The notes beneath the pieces were generated by a model that had not been told where the DNA came from, ran no database searches, and saw only the letters and a list, made by a program, of their open reading frames with translations. Both the position numbers and the translations under genes were made by a program. This document shows positions 34,394-42,897 of a stretch of 64,000 nt of DNA, one piece after another (position 1 is the stretch's first letter; the number at the start of each line of letters is the position of its first letter). The stretch is taken from NCBI RefSeq assembly GCF_001418325.1, contig NZ_LIPN01000029.1, positions 29,627 to 93,626 of the forward strand, given 5' to 3'. This stretch comes from Streptomyces atriruber (lineage in GTDB: Bacteria > Actinomycetota > Actinomycetes > Streptomycetales > Streptomycetaceae).

Positions 34394-34729
34394 ATGGCCC
34401 AGAAAATTGTGACCACCTATACCGACGACCTCACCGGCGAAGCGTCGGAAGAGATCGGCACGCACACAATTCTCGTAAACGGCGCAGGCGTAGAGATCGA
34501 CCTGACACCGGAGAATTACGAAGAGCTCCTCGAGAAGCTCGCCCCGTACCTCAACGCCGACGGAGCCCGCCGCGTGCGGGGCACCGCAGGCAAGAGCAAG
34601 CAGCGCAAGGCAGGCGGAAGCCAGGACACCGCCGCCATCCGCGCCTGGGCAAAGGAGAACGGGTTCGAGGTCAACGACCGCGGCCGTGTCCCCGCGTCGG
34701 TGCGCGAGGCGTACGAGAAGGCCAGCTGA
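34394..34729 (+). CDS. lsr2: Lsr2-family nucleoid-associated protein
   Basis: 111 residues. The N-terminal dimerisation domain (QKIVTTYTDDLTGEASEE ... VEIDLTPENYEELLEKLAPY) and the C-terminal DNA-binding domain (IRAWAKENGFEVNDRGRVP, with the RGR minor-groove motif at residues 96-98) are both intact. Lsr2 binds AT-rich DNA and silences foreign genes. The gene is antisense to the late operon, between the chaperone and tail genes, with its own candidate promoter and terminator. That makes it a moron probably expressed in the lysogen. Confidence 0.95.
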   Translation: MAQKIVTTYTDDLTGEASEEIGTHTILVNGAGVEIDLTPENYEELLEKLAPYLNADGARRVRGTAGKSKQRKAGGSQDTAAIRAWAKENGFEVNDRGRVPASVREAYEKAS

Positions 34730-34739
34730 CCAGACGGAA

Positions 34740-34770
34740 CAAAGCCCCCGGTCCGATGCCGGGGGCTTTG
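34740..34770. terminator. Terminator after lsr2, inside the late operon
   Basis: CAAAGCCCCCGG (34740-34751) pairs perfectly with 34759-34770 around a 7-base loop. It ends TTTG on the plus strand, with TTTG/TTCC on the minus side too, so it should also slow late transcription coming from the right. Confidence 0.85.
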
Positions 34771-34823
34771 CTGTGCGCGGAGACCGGCCGGGGTACCCGC
34801 GGACCCCGGCCGGCCCGCGCCGG

Positions 34824-35312
34824 TCAGCCGCGGCTGGCCGCGGCGACCGTCTCTGCGGCGTCCTCCAGGACACGGGTCAGTTCGCGGGTCATCTCCGGCC
34901 GGTGCTCCGCGATCGTGGAGCGGAACCACGCGCCACCGGTGTCCTGGTGGACCCATTCGTGACGGTTACCGAAGACCGGGTGGCGCCAGCCGCGCGGATC
35001 GTCCAGGTACAGCGGCAGCATCCGCTCCTGCGGGTCCCGCATCCCGGTGACGATACGGACCCCCAGGCCTCGCCCCGCCCCCGCCTGGATCGCGACGCCA
35101 CGGGCAACGCGCGAGCGCAGCCCGGTGTGCTTACGGCCGTGGACCGGAAGGGAGCGCACACGCCGCTTGGCGTCCTCGGCAGCAGGCTTGGCCGCATCCC
35201 GCATCGCCTTCCGCAGCCGCGACGGAAGGTCGTGGTCGACGTCGCGCAGGGCAAGGGCCACCCGCCGCCACTCGTCACCCAGGTGAACGTTGTACGTGGC
35301 GCGACTGGCCAT
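34824..35312 (-). CDS. HK97 gp10-like tail completion protein
   Basis: 162 residues, start 35312 overlapping the upstream stop (TGATG). Basic and helical at the start (RLRKAMRDAAKPAAEDAKRR), then GLRSRVARGVAIQAGAG, and a C-terminal stretch with HPVFGNRHEWVHQDTGGAWF. This is the pattern of gp10-like neck/tail-completion proteins. It follows the tail tube gene rather than preceding it. Confidence 0.65.
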   Translation of the reverse strand: MASRATYNVHLGDEWRRVALALRDVDHDLPSRLRKAMRDAAKPAAEDAKRRVRSLPVHGRKHTGLRSRVARGVAIQAGAGRGLGVRIVTGMRDPQERMLPLYLDDPRGWRHPVFGNRHEWVHQDTGGAWFRSTIAEHRPEMTRELTRVLEDAAETVAAASRG

Positions 35313-35728
35313 CAGCTGGTCGCCATCGTGACGCCGGTACGCTGCGTCGGGAAAGTGACCTCGGTCTCGGAAAGGTCGCCGACGTCACCGGAAAGCGGCT
35401 GGTACTCCAGCAGAATGCACGTCGCCGTGTAGCTGGGATTCGACACCGACACCGCCGACGCGGTGGGCTTGACGACGACAGTGAATTCCGTCTCGTTGTT
35501 CCACAGCGGATAGAGCGTGGCGTTCACCTCACCGGCAGCGAAGTCCTGCTGGAAGTTGACGGTGATCGCGTCGTCCTTCAGGCCCGCGACGCGTTCGCGG
35601 CCCTGGCCGGAGAAATTCGTTGTCTCGATTTCGTCCTTGACCAGCGTGATCTCGACAGATGACACATGGTCGGACAGATCCACCGAGTTGACGACGATGC
35701 TGCAATCCCGAAGGACCAATTTGGCCAT
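35312..35728 (-). CDS. Major tail (tube) protein
   Basis: 138 residues. A beta-rich protein with the tail-tube signature VDLSDHVSSVEITLVKDEIE at the start, then a strand pattern ending TEVTFPTQRTGV. Size, composition and place before the chaperones fit the tail tube subunit of a long flexible tail. Confidence 0.85.
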   Translation of the reverse strand: MAKLVLRDCSIVVNSVDLSDHVSSVEITLVKDEIETTNFSGQGRERVAGLKDDAITVNFQQDFAAGEVNATLYPLWNNETEFTVVVKPTASAVSVSNPSYTATCILLEYQPLSGDVGDLSETEVTFPTQRTGVTMATS

Positions 35729-35730
35729 CG

Positions 35731-36012
35731 CTAAACACCTTCTTCCTTGATGGTGGCCACCGATGGCCGGTTCATTTCCGGCGCGGGCTTGACATGCCCG
35801 GCTTCGATAAGATCCCGCTCCTGGGCATCAGTAAGGGCGAGCGTCACCCGCTCGCCCTTGGTCTTTCCGCCTACGACTTTCGGCCCGATGACCTCGAACT
35901 CCCGCGGCGTCTGCTCTTCCCTCGGGATACGCAAAGACCGCCGCGGCTGATCTGCCGGGCGGTCCTGTACGGGGAGCGGTTCGGGTATCGGGCGGCTATC
36001 CGCCCTGGCCAT
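35731..36012 (-). CDS. Small hypothetical protein in connector block
   Basis: 93 residues. A proline/arginine-rich N-terminus precedes a short folded core (REFEVIGPKVVGGKTKGERV, LALTDAQERDLIEAGHVKPA). The core resembles one half of the small protein at 37881. No function assigned; it may bind the tail tube or neck. Confidence 0.6.
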   Translation of the reverse strand: MARADSRPIPEPLPVQDRPADQPRRSLRIPREEQTPREFEVIGPKVVGGKTKGERVTLALTDAQERDLIEAGHVKPAPEMNRPSVATIKEEGV

Positions 36013-36015
36013 CGC

Positions 36016-36351
36016 TCATCGCCTCACTACGGCCATCGTCACGGCCGTCTGCTGACTGGTGGTAACCGTGGCAAGGCCGGTGACGGAATCCTGATAGGAC
36101 CGGTAGAGCGGAATACGCAGCTCTGACATGGTCACGTTGCCGATTCCGAGCGTGTAGACCTTGTTCGGCACGGTGTCCCCGTTGTCGAGGACGCCCTTGC
36201 CGAGGACGGTGACCGTGGTGGTAGCAGAATGAGTGCTGCGGTATTCGACCCAGACACGGTCACCGATCTCGCACGTATCGGAAGCGGTAGCGGCCGTGAA
36301 TGTGGGAGCCGTGCCCGCAGGCACAATGACTTGAGTTGTCCTGAGGGACAT
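36016..36351 (-). CDS. Beta-rich structural protein, candidate head-tail stopper or decoration protein
   Basis: 111 residues, almost all beta (TTQVIVPAGTAPTFTAATA ... VWVEYRSTHSATTTVTVLGK). The gene order places it between the tail terminator and the tail tube. It resembles the beta-sandwich gene at 37480 in composition. The exact role is uncertain. Confidence 0.55.
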   Translation of the reverse strand: MSLRTTQVIVPAGTAPTFTAATASDTCEIGDRVWVEYRSTHSATTTVTVLGKGVLDNGDTVPNKVYTLGIGNVTMSELRIPLYRSYQDSVTGLATVTTSQQTAVTMAVVRR

Positions 36352-36362
36352 TGCTGCCTCGC

Positions 36363-36803
36363 TTAATTGGGAGTGCGCACCGTGAGACGCACGACAGCGC
36401 CCACATGCTGAATACCGGCCGTCATGAAGCTGCCGCCGTACTCGCGGATCCCCTCCGCATGGGCGTCCGTCCCGTCGTCCAGTCCGAGAGCCGGATTCTG
36501 ATAGATGATCTGCCGGAGACTCTTCGGGCCGCTGCCGGTGACGTACTGATCGAGGCTCCTCTGCGCGAGGGATCCGTCAGTGCGGGCCACGAGGACATAC
36601 AGGTCCAGCGTCCAGACATCCATACCCCGGCCCATGGCGCCGTTGAAGTCGCACGCCATTCCGCTCAGCGAGGTTCCCGCGGGCATAACAACGACCGCGG
36701 GAACCTGCTGGACATCCGAAACTTCGGAATACACATTCAGTTCCGGAATTTCAGACTTGACCGTCGCCTTCAGCGCAGACCTGATATCAGTGAGGGATGC
36801 CAT
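36363..36803 (-). CDS. Tail terminator-like protein
   Basis: 146 residues. The N-terminus ASLTDIRSALKATVKSEIPE, then VPAVVVMPAG, VWTLDLYVLVA and LDQYVTGSGPKSLRQII, follow the alpha/beta plan of gpU-like tail terminator proteins. The position between connector and tube agrees. Confidence 0.75.
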   Translation of the reverse strand: MASLTDIRSALKATVKSEIPELNVYSEVSDVQQVPAVVVMPAGTSLSGMACDFNGAMGRGMDVWTLDLYVLVARTDGSLAQRSLDQYVTGSGPKSLRQIIYQNPALGLDDGTDAHAEGIREYGGSFMTAGIQHVGAVVRLTVRTPN

Positions 36804-36834
36804 GTCACCTCACTCGTATAGGGTTGCGGGAAAC

Positions 36835-37476
36835 TCATCCAACCATCACGGCATTACGGATGTAAGGACCAAGCTTTGTGCGAGCCATGCGGTTGTCCCG
36901 CACCCGGACCACCCCGAATTGATCCATTCCGGCAACACCGAATGGTGCATCCTTAATAGCAAACGTCTCGGCCGCCATGATCAGACACGCCTGCTTCACT
37001 GGAGGCGGTACGGAATCCCAGCCCCACTTTGCGGTAACCCTCAGCCCATACCGATCAAGCCGGTAGCGGCCTGCGGAAGTGGCGCACACCTTGGAGTACG
37101 GCCAGCCTGATTTGCCGTCAACCACCCCGTTTAGCGGGCGCAGCCGGTAGTCCGCCGTATCCCACGGGATGGAGAATCCAGAACCGCTCTCAATGACGAG
37201 TCCGGTCGTGGTCCAGAAGTCGTCGACGTCTGCCCACGTCGCAGTGCCCGCGTCATACTCACGAGCCGTAACAACGATATCCTTATTGAACTGCCGGTTA
37301 CAGTGCGCCTCGATCTCGCGACTCGCGGAATCAAGGGCCTGCGACAGCACGGCGTCGTACGCGTCGCTGTCCTGTATGGACTGACCCATATACGCCTTGA
37401 GTTCTTCCAATGAGGCATAGGGAGCGCCCATATTTGCCACGCTCCCCGTCATGCGAATTTGCGCGGTGGGCGGCAT
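36835..37476 (-). CDS. Head-tail connector (adaptor) protein
   Basis: 213 residues. The helical adaptor signature YASLEELKAYMG, then DAVLSQALDSASREIEAHCN, and the C-terminal VKQACLIMAAETF are typical of gp6/gp15-like adaptors that bind the portal. The start may be the first ATG at 37476 or an internal one (MGAPYASLEE). Confidence 0.82.
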   Translation of the reverse strand: MPPTAQIRMTGSVANMGAPYASLEELKAYMGQSIQDSDAYDAVLSQALDSASREIEAHCNRQFNKDIVVTAREYDAGTATWADVDDFWTTTGLVIESGSGFSIPWDTADYRLRPLNGVVDGKSGWPYSKVCATSAGRYRLDRYGLRVTAKWGWDSVPPPVKQACLIMAAETFAIKDAPFGVAGMDQFGVVRVRDNRMARTKLGPYIRNAVMVG

Positions 37477-37479
37477 GGG

Positions 37480-37881
37480 CTAGACCAGCATCCCGCCGAT
37501 GGAATAGGTAATTGAATCGGCATCGCCGTGCGCTGCAGTCACCCGGAAGACCGGCGGGAGCGAGTCGCTCGCCACCGTGTTGGCCGCGGGAGTCAGGCCG
37601 ACGCCGATGCGCAGCACCGTCGTTACGGCGGTGGCAATGACGGCGGACTGGAGGATCGTGTACGTCTTGCCGCTGACGCGGTCGACGCCGGACACGGTGA
37701 CCGTCAGCGCCGGAGTGGCCGTGACGGCGGTGGCATCGATGATGAGATGCAGGCCGCTGTACTCGTAGCCGCGGCCGGTGATCTCGAATTCCTCGGTATC
37801 TGGCGTCGCCGTCCTTGCCGCGGATGCCATGACCTGGAAGTAGGTCGATCCCGCCGTCAGCTGCCTGATGTTGTTGGCCAT
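37480..37881 (-). CDS. Beta-sandwich structural protein
   Basis: 133 residues, beta-rich with a regular valine/threonine pattern (SGLHLIIDATAVTATPALTV). It lies directly after the capsid block, where decoration or minor head proteins are usual. Its TATP...TVTV strands are like those of the gene at 36016. No specific family. Confidence 0.6.
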   Translation of the reverse strand: MANNIRQLTAGSTYFQVMASAARTATPDTEEFEITGRGYEYSGLHLIIDATAVTATPALTVTVSGVDRVSGKTYTILQSAVIATAVTTVLRIGVGLTPAANTVASDSLPPVFRVTAAHGDADSITYSIGGMLV

Positions 37882-38150
37882 CAGGCGCCCTGCTTACCGG
37901 ACGGCCTGCCAGGGCCACGCTTCACGGCCGGCCCGACAGGCGCCTCGGTGCGCTTCGCGGGCACCTCCGGGCGCGCCACCGCGGCCTCGACCTCGTAGTG
38001 AACGCCGATCTCCTGGAACAGGTCCTCGCGGTCTTCGAGTAGCGCGTGCCCCTCGCGGACCCGCGTGACGCCCTCCTGGAGAGTGATCTGCGAGCCGTCC
38101 TCAAGCTGCACGACACCGCTCACCCTGGACACATAGATACGTCCCGCCAT
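37881..38150 (-). CDS. Small capsid-adjacent protein
   Basis: 89 residues. A small barrel-like N-terminus (IYVSRVSGVVQLEDGSQITL) is followed by an acidic helix and a basic proline-rich tail (KRTEAPVG ... KRGPGRPSGK). A gp6-like or Rho-N-like small connector is possible. Its start overlaps nothing; its stop overlaps the next start. Confidence 0.6.
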   Translation of the reverse strand: MAGRIYVSRVSGVVQLEDGSQITLQEGVTRVREGHALLEDREDLFQEIGVHYEVEAAVARPEVPAKRTEAPVGPAVKRGPGRPSGKQGA

Positions 38151-38216
38151 GGCGGTAACTCCTTCCGGGTCTCCCCTGGTGGCCCGGCGCCCGGTGAAGG
38201 AACGCCAGGCGGTGGA

Positions 38217-40781
38217 TCAGAGAACCTTCAGGAGGCGGACCGCGGCGGCGTCCAGCAGCTTGGACGTGTTGCGCCACACCGCGTACATGCCGCGCTGCCC
38301 GGTCGGGTAGTTCGCGGTCCCGCCGAAGAGGTGCGGGATCAGCTCGACGTTCATGCCGACCTTGTCGACAATCAGGAACTTCTTGAAGTCGCCGAAGAGC
38401 ATGATGCGGCTCGCGGATGTAAGCGCACTGGCCATGGCCGACGCCTCGTAAGCCGGGTAGCCGAGCAGTTCGTTCGGGCGGCCCGCACCGATGCGCTCCC
38501 ACAGGTTGGCGCCACCCGCCGTGTCGAACTGCCGGATCTTGCTGTACGTCGCCTTGTTCGCCAGCCAGCTGGCATTCGGGACGTACCGCGGCGCCAGCGC
38601 GTCATGCAGCGTGTAAAGGTCACCGACCGCGAAGACCAGGGTTGTCGCAGTGGACAGGAGCGTGCCAGTCGCAGCGCCGACGACGACGCCCTGAGGGTTC
38701 ACCGTGGTGCCGACGCCGAGGATGAAGCTCGCGCTCTCCTCGTTGTCCTTGGCTTCCTGGAACATGCTGCCCAGCTCACCGCGCAGTTGCGTCCAGTCCT
38801 GGTCGACCTCGAAGGAGAACGGGACGAAGCCCTGCACACGCGTCGGTGTGGCCGTCGGCTGGGCGAGCGTCGGGGAGTTGTCCGTAGCCTCAGCGGCTTC
38901 CGCCGCGCGGGACACTGTGATGCCGCCGGACGTGATGCCTTCCCACGTCTTGCCGGTGATCGTTACCGTTCGGGCCAGTTGACGGATGGGGTTGACGACG
39001 CCGCCGGACACCGTGCTGTCGATGATGACGGTCGGGTCGAGCTGGAACGGCACCGCGAAGGCACCCGTCGCATCGGCGCCCATGGCCAGGGCGGCACGCT
39101 CCTCGTTCGTGAGCGTGGCCGTAGACCCCGCCAGAGCGGCCTTGCCGAACGCCCTGTCGTAGCGCTCGTGGCCAGTTGTCAGGATGCGCTTGGCGAGGAC
39201 GCCCTCCGGGCCGTCCACGCTCCGGATCAGGTGCTCGACATGGGCCTGAGCGTCCTCCCGGCTGCGAACCGACGGGAAGTGCGCCTGCTCGTTCGCCCGG
39301 AGTGCGTTCTCCTTCAGCATCCTGCCCAGGTCGTCCATCGACCGGGCGTCGCGCCGCAGCGCCACCACGTCGTAGATGTCGGAGCGGGTACGCACCTGGT
39401 TGGGCGCTTCGAAGCCGGTGCCGCTCTCGGTCCCGCCCTTGGCGCCCGCAAGCGCCGCGATACGCGCCGCACGGGCGGTCGCCGCCTCGATGGCGGCCTT
39501 GTGCTCGTCGTGCTCCGCGGAAAGTGCATCCCACTCGTCCTGCCGGTCCCCCGGAAGGGCCGCACCGTTGTACTCGGTGTCAAGCTCCCCAAGCCGCTGC
39601 CGGATTTCCTCCTGCCGCGCGGAGCGCTCCTCAACTGTCATCTGAAACTCGTTGTCGGGCACGCTGCTGCTCCTGCTCTGCGTAGTGATCGGGGTCGGTT
39701 CCGCAGAGTGCTTGCGCGGCTCTGTCGACTTCTTCTCGGGGGCGGCTCCGAACGGAGTGCCCTTCTTCGGGGCGTCGCCCTTGGCGGGCGGCCCTTCCTT
39801 CTTGGGGTCGTCCAGGGTGACGCCCAGCTTCTTCGCAGCAGCCTGGATCTTGGCCTTCATGGCGGCGAGATCCTCCGGGCTGTACTCAGCAGCTGAACTG
39901 TTAACGGCCTTCCACGCGGCCTTGACCTGCTCCGCGCTTCCCAGCGGATACTTCTTGTCCGGGTCGGCGTACTCGGCCGAATCCGCCCGCTGGCCCCTCA
40001 CGCTCCGCAGTGCCTCCGCGTACTGGTCGGGATGGCGGCTACGGATCTTGTCGTAGTAATCATCGGTAGTGGACCGGAGCCCGGCCGTCGCCGCAGCGTT
40101 CGCGGGGAAAACGGTGGGCCCGAATTCCAGCACCCTGACTTCGCGGATCGTGCGCTCGGGAATGCCACCCGGATTCGAGGCCGACCGCTCCGGGGCTTCA
40201 TTCCAGTCGTCCCGCATCACCTGGAACCGAAAGGAGGAGCCGTACGCCCCGGCCTCAAGGGCAGGCACCAGATCGCGACAGTAGGACGTGTCCAGCAGGG
40301 GCACCTCGTAAGCCGGGCCGGTCGCGTCCTCACCCAAACTGCGCGGTACGCCGAGCGGCTTGTCCCCGACCTGGGGGTCGTGACCGTGCTCCAGCAGTAC
40401 CTTGATGCGCTCGCCGGGGTTCTTCCGGCCCGCATCGTCATTCAGTGTCTTCTTGAAGGCGCCAGGAGCTATGCGCTCCATGAACTGCCCCTCCCAGGCC
40501 GAATTGATTTCGTACCAGGTCTCAAACACACTGAAGTGCCCCGTCATCGTAGGCATTTCTCCGGCACTGGCACCGGCCCGCACAGCCACATGCTCCGGAA
40601 GTGCGCGGCATACTGGCACGGTCAGCTTGACCGGAGCACCAGAAGCTGCGCTACGGCCTTCCTTCGGAGCGTCCGGATCGTCCGCGTCAGGAAACAGCGG
40701 CCCGTCCTTTCCTCCGGGGGAATGGCCTTCCAGATCACTCGGCTCCCATGTGAACCGTCGGGGGTCTCGGTCGGAACTCAT
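38217..40781 (-). CDS. Fused HK97-type prohead protease and major capsid protein
   Basis: 854 residues in one frame. The protease is about residues 50-245: GHFSVFETWYEI, catalytic His in VLLEHGHDP (132/134), Ser in GAYGSSFRF (182/183). A lysine-rich linker with a DUF6582-like piece (KYPLGSAEQVKAAWKAVN) covers about 260-330. A delta-like coiled-coil scaffold (MTVEERSARQEEIRQRLGEL and onward) covers 395-490. An HK97-fold capsid runs from about 540 to 854. Self-cleavage should release the capsid. The start overlaps the ADP-ribosyltransferase stop. Confidence 0.9.
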   Translation of the reverse strand: MSSDRDPRRFTWEPSDLEGHSPGGKDGPLFPDADDPDAPKEGRSAASGAPVKLTVPVCRALPEHVAVRAGASAGEMPTMTGHFSVFETWYEINSAWEGQFMERIAPGAFKKTLNDDAGRKNPGERIKVLLEHGHDPQVGDKPLGVPRSLGEDATGPAYEVPLLDTSYCRDLVPALEAGAYGSSFRFQVMRDDWNEAPERSASNPGGIPERTIREVRVLEFGPTVFPANAAATAGLRSTTDDYYDKIRSRHPDQYAEALRSVRGQRADSAEYADPDKKYPLGSAEQVKAAWKAVNSSAAEYSPEDLAAMKAKIQAAAKKLGVTLDDPKKEGPPAKGDAPKKGTPFGAAPEKKSTEPRKHSAEPTPITTQSRSSSVPDNEFQMTVEERSARQEEIRQRLGELDTEYNGAALPGDRQDEWDALSAEHDEHKAAIEAATARAARIAALAGAKGGTESGTGFEAPNQVRTRSDIYDVVALRRDARSMDDLGRMLKENALRANEQAHFPSVRSREDAQAHVEHLIRSVDGPEGVLAKRILTTGHERYDRAFGKAALAGSTATLTNEERAALAMGADATGAFAVPFQLDPTVIIDSTVSGGVVNPIRQLARTVTITGKTWEGITSGGITVSRAAEAAEATDNSPTLAQPTATPTRVQGFVPFSFEVDQDWTQLRGELGSMFQEAKDNEESASFILGVGTTVNPQGVVVGAATGTLLSTATTLVFAVGDLYTLHDALAPRYVPNASWLANKATYSKIRQFDTAGGANLWERIGAGRPNELLGYPAYEASAMASALTSASRIMLFGDFKKFLIVDKVGMNVELIPHLFGGTANYPTGQRGMYAVWRNTSKLLDAAAVRLLKVL

Positions 40782-41377
40782 GTGATCACTTCCAGCTTGT
40801 AGCCGTTCGGAGTTTTGGCGACGACGCGGTACGAGGTTCCGGGCGAGAGGATGCGCTCATCTTCGCCGTACTTGTCCTCGCCCTTGACCGAAGGGACATG
40901 GACCGACCTGGTCCCTTTGGGCAGATCGATTTCCAGGACGTCCCCAGGATTTTCCTCGTCGTACATGACCGTAAAGAGTTCGGCTACGTCCTTGCTGTCC
41001 GACGTACTGACGAATCCCGAGTCGGTAAATACACTGCCCACCTTGAGATCCATCTTCTTGGCCCCCCGGTACACTGTCCGGGGTTTGGTGGACGGTTCCT
41101 GAATCTGGATCAAATCGTCCAGAATCTGCGATTCCCGTCGGATGGTTTTCTCATTACTTCCGTTGGGGAGCCGCTTGTGACGCATGTATTCGTTGAGATC
41201 CTGAGAATTCTTCTGATACCCCTTGAGAGCGTCCCGGTGATCCCCTTCCGAGAAGTCCGGGCTGCCGACCATAGCCCCTGAAGGGAGCCTCTTCTCACCG
41301 CCCCCGGTATTTCCCGGGTGCAAAGCGTGATAGCCGGGATCACCGAGATTGCCGTGACGCAGAACCGCAGCGGCCAT
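40778..41377 (-). CDS. Stand-alone arginine-type ADP-ribosyltransferase
   Basis: 199 residues. The R-S-E signature of toxin-like mono-ADP-ribosyltransferases is complete: Arg104 (TVYRGAKK), Ser-Thr-Ser at 124-126 (GFVSTSD) and Glu172-x-Glu174 (GEDERILSPGTSYRV). The ExE form suggests arginine as acceptor. The N-terminal 90 residues are helical. In several phages such domains are fused to a Mu gpF-like head protein and may be injected. Here no gpF domain exists, but the gene is in the same place, between portal and protease, with ATGA coupling to the capsid gene. Confidence 0.88.
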   Translation of the reverse strand: MAAAVLRHGNLGDPGYHALHPGNTGGGEKRLPSGAMVGSPDFSEGDHRDALKGYQKNSQDLNEYMRHKRLPNGSNEKTIRRESQILDDLIQIQEPSTKPRTVYRGAKKMDLKVGSVFTDSGFVSTSDSKDVAELFTVMYDEENPGDVLEIDLPKGTRSVHVPSVKGEDKYGEDERILSPGTSYRVVAKTPNGYKLEVIT

Positions 41378-41388
41378 GTGCTGCCCCC

Positions 41389-42741
41389 TCAGTTCCCCTC
41401 GGCAGGTGCGGTTACGGGTTCCGGCAATGCGACCGGCTCGTCCGACTCTCCGGGCGGGGTGAGCTGCACGCTGAGCAGCCCGGAATGCACCAGCAGTGCC
41501 CAGTCCTCTGCCATGACCGCCGCAACCGCCGATTCCGGCGTGAAGCCCGCAGTAATGAGGGACGTGATGGTGGCCGACTGCGTCGTCTGGATCTCAGCAA
41601 GATCTTTCTTGTCCGCGCGCAGCGCAGGAATGTCGCGGTCGTCGTACCAGAGGCGCGTACCGGTGATCGCGGGCACGAGCGTCTGGTAGGCCGCCGATAT
41701 CGAGCGCCATAGCGGGCGCATCGTCCCGGAACCGAACCAGTCCCTGGCCACGCTGTAATTACCGGCGTTCAGGGACGAACCGCTGAGACTGTCGGACAGG
41801 CCGACCAGCGTGGGGTGCACCCGCGCCGCGGCGGCGATGCGCACCTCACCGGCGCCCTGCGTCGCCCGGAAATCAAGCTGCTTCAGGTCAGCGCCCACCA
41901 CCCGGACATCCGCGCCGCCGCCCAGGTACAGAGTCTTGTACGCGTTGTCCACGCCTGAATGAGCGGCATCCATGGCCGCCATGAAGTCCTTGAACTGCTC
42001 CTTGGTCACCGTCTCCTTGAAGGAAACAGCAAGGTTCGGAGTCGCAGCGTTGGCGAAGAAGTTCGCCTTGTGCGTGGTCGCCGCTTTGTCCGACTGGATA
42101 TCGCGGATAACGGGCGTCAGCCACGACATGCCGCGGTACTGCGCATCAGGATCCGGAATAGGCGACCAGTGCGCCAGCTCCTCGGGGAGATACACCTTCC
42201 CCTGGCCATTGCCGATTCCGCCCGGATAGTAGACATAGCCCGCGACGTCGCTCTGCACAGCCTGGTCGGGTGGCGCCGTCAGCACGATCTGCACCCAGTC
42301 GGGGCGCAGACGGCGCAGGCGCCCGGCCTCGCGGACCACGTAGTGGTTGCCGCACAGGTCCACGTCCTGCATGGCCCGGGACAGCAGTTCGCCGGTCGTC
42401 CCGTTGGGCCACGGCGTCTCCAGCAGGGCCAGTTCCTTCGTGCCGAACAGGTCGCCGGGGCGGCCGTTCTTCATCCGCTGGTACTGAAAGCGCGCCTCGG
42501 AGAAGACATGCGCCCGTACCGTCATACAGGCAAAGACAATGCCGTTTGCCTTGTACAGGCCCTCGCTGTAGGCGCGGAAGTCGTTGGATATCGCCTCAGT
42601 GTCCGCACTGGTCGTCACCGTGCCGAAGCCGTAGGCGAGCCCGTTGTAGTTGAGGAGATCAGCCCAGCTCTGCATGGACAGCGGCGGATCGCTGCTGCGA
42701 GCTTCGCCGCTCCGAAGGAGCGAGCGCCAGAGCTTGGCCAC
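41389..42741 (-). CDS. Portal protein (HK97 family)
   Basis: 450 residues. Typical portal landmarks: AYSEGLYKANGIVFACMTVR near residue 60, LLETPWPNGTTGELLSRAMQ, DVDLCGNHYVVR, then MSWLTPVIRDI and HKANFFANAATPNLAVSF, with the C-terminal wing. It forms the dodecameric DNA gate at one capsid vertex and binds the terminase encoded upstream. Confidence 0.93.
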   Translation of the reverse strand: MAKLWRSLLRSGEARSSDPPLSMQSWADLLNYNGLAYGFGTVTTSADTEAISNDFRAYSEGLYKANGIVFACMTVRAHVFSEARFQYQRMKNGRPGDLFGTKELALLETPWPNGTTGELLSRAMQDVDLCGNHYVVREAGRLRRLRPDWVQIVLTAPPDQAVQSDVAGYVYYPGGIGNGQGKVYLPEELAHWSPIPDPDAQYRGMSWLTPVIRDIQSDKAATTHKANFFANAATPNLAVSFKETVTKEQFKDFMAAMDAAHSGVDNAYKTLYLGGGADVRVVGADLKQLDFRATQGAGEVRIAAAARVHPTLVGLSDSLSGSSLNAGNYSVARDWFGSGTMRPLWRSISAAYQTLVPAITGTRLWYDDRDIPALRADKKDLAEIQTTQSATITSLITAGFTPESAVAAVMAEDWALLVHSGLLSVQLTPPGESDEPVALPEPVTAPAEGN

Positions 42742-42744
42742 AGG

Positions 42745-42897
42745 TCACTCCTTCTTTTCGTTGACTCCGAAGAGGGCGACCGCGAGTACGGCAATGCCAC
42801 TGCCGGTCAGCCCCCATGGCCCGTACGCCCAGGCGAGTCCGACGGCGGTCATGCCGACCCCCACGAGCAGGGCGGCGAAGAGCTGAAAGCGCGTCAC
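42745..42897 (-). CDS. Two-helix small membrane protein between terminase and portal
   Basis: 50 residues from a GTG that overlaps the terminase stop (GTGA). Two hydrophobic segments (LFAALLVGVGMTAVGLAWAY and LTGSGIAVLAVALFGV) and a charged end (NEKKE). Such small membrane proteins between terminase and portal recur in actinophages; the role is unknown. Confidence 0.6.
   Translation of the reverse strand: MTRFQLFAALLVGVGMTAVGLAWAYGPWGLTGSGIAVLAVALFGVNEKKE

Noticed and set aside
38046..39896. Plus-strand open frame of 616 codons over the capsid gene
   Set aside because: Shadow frame; the protease-capsid fusion on the minus strand has clear catalytic motifs.
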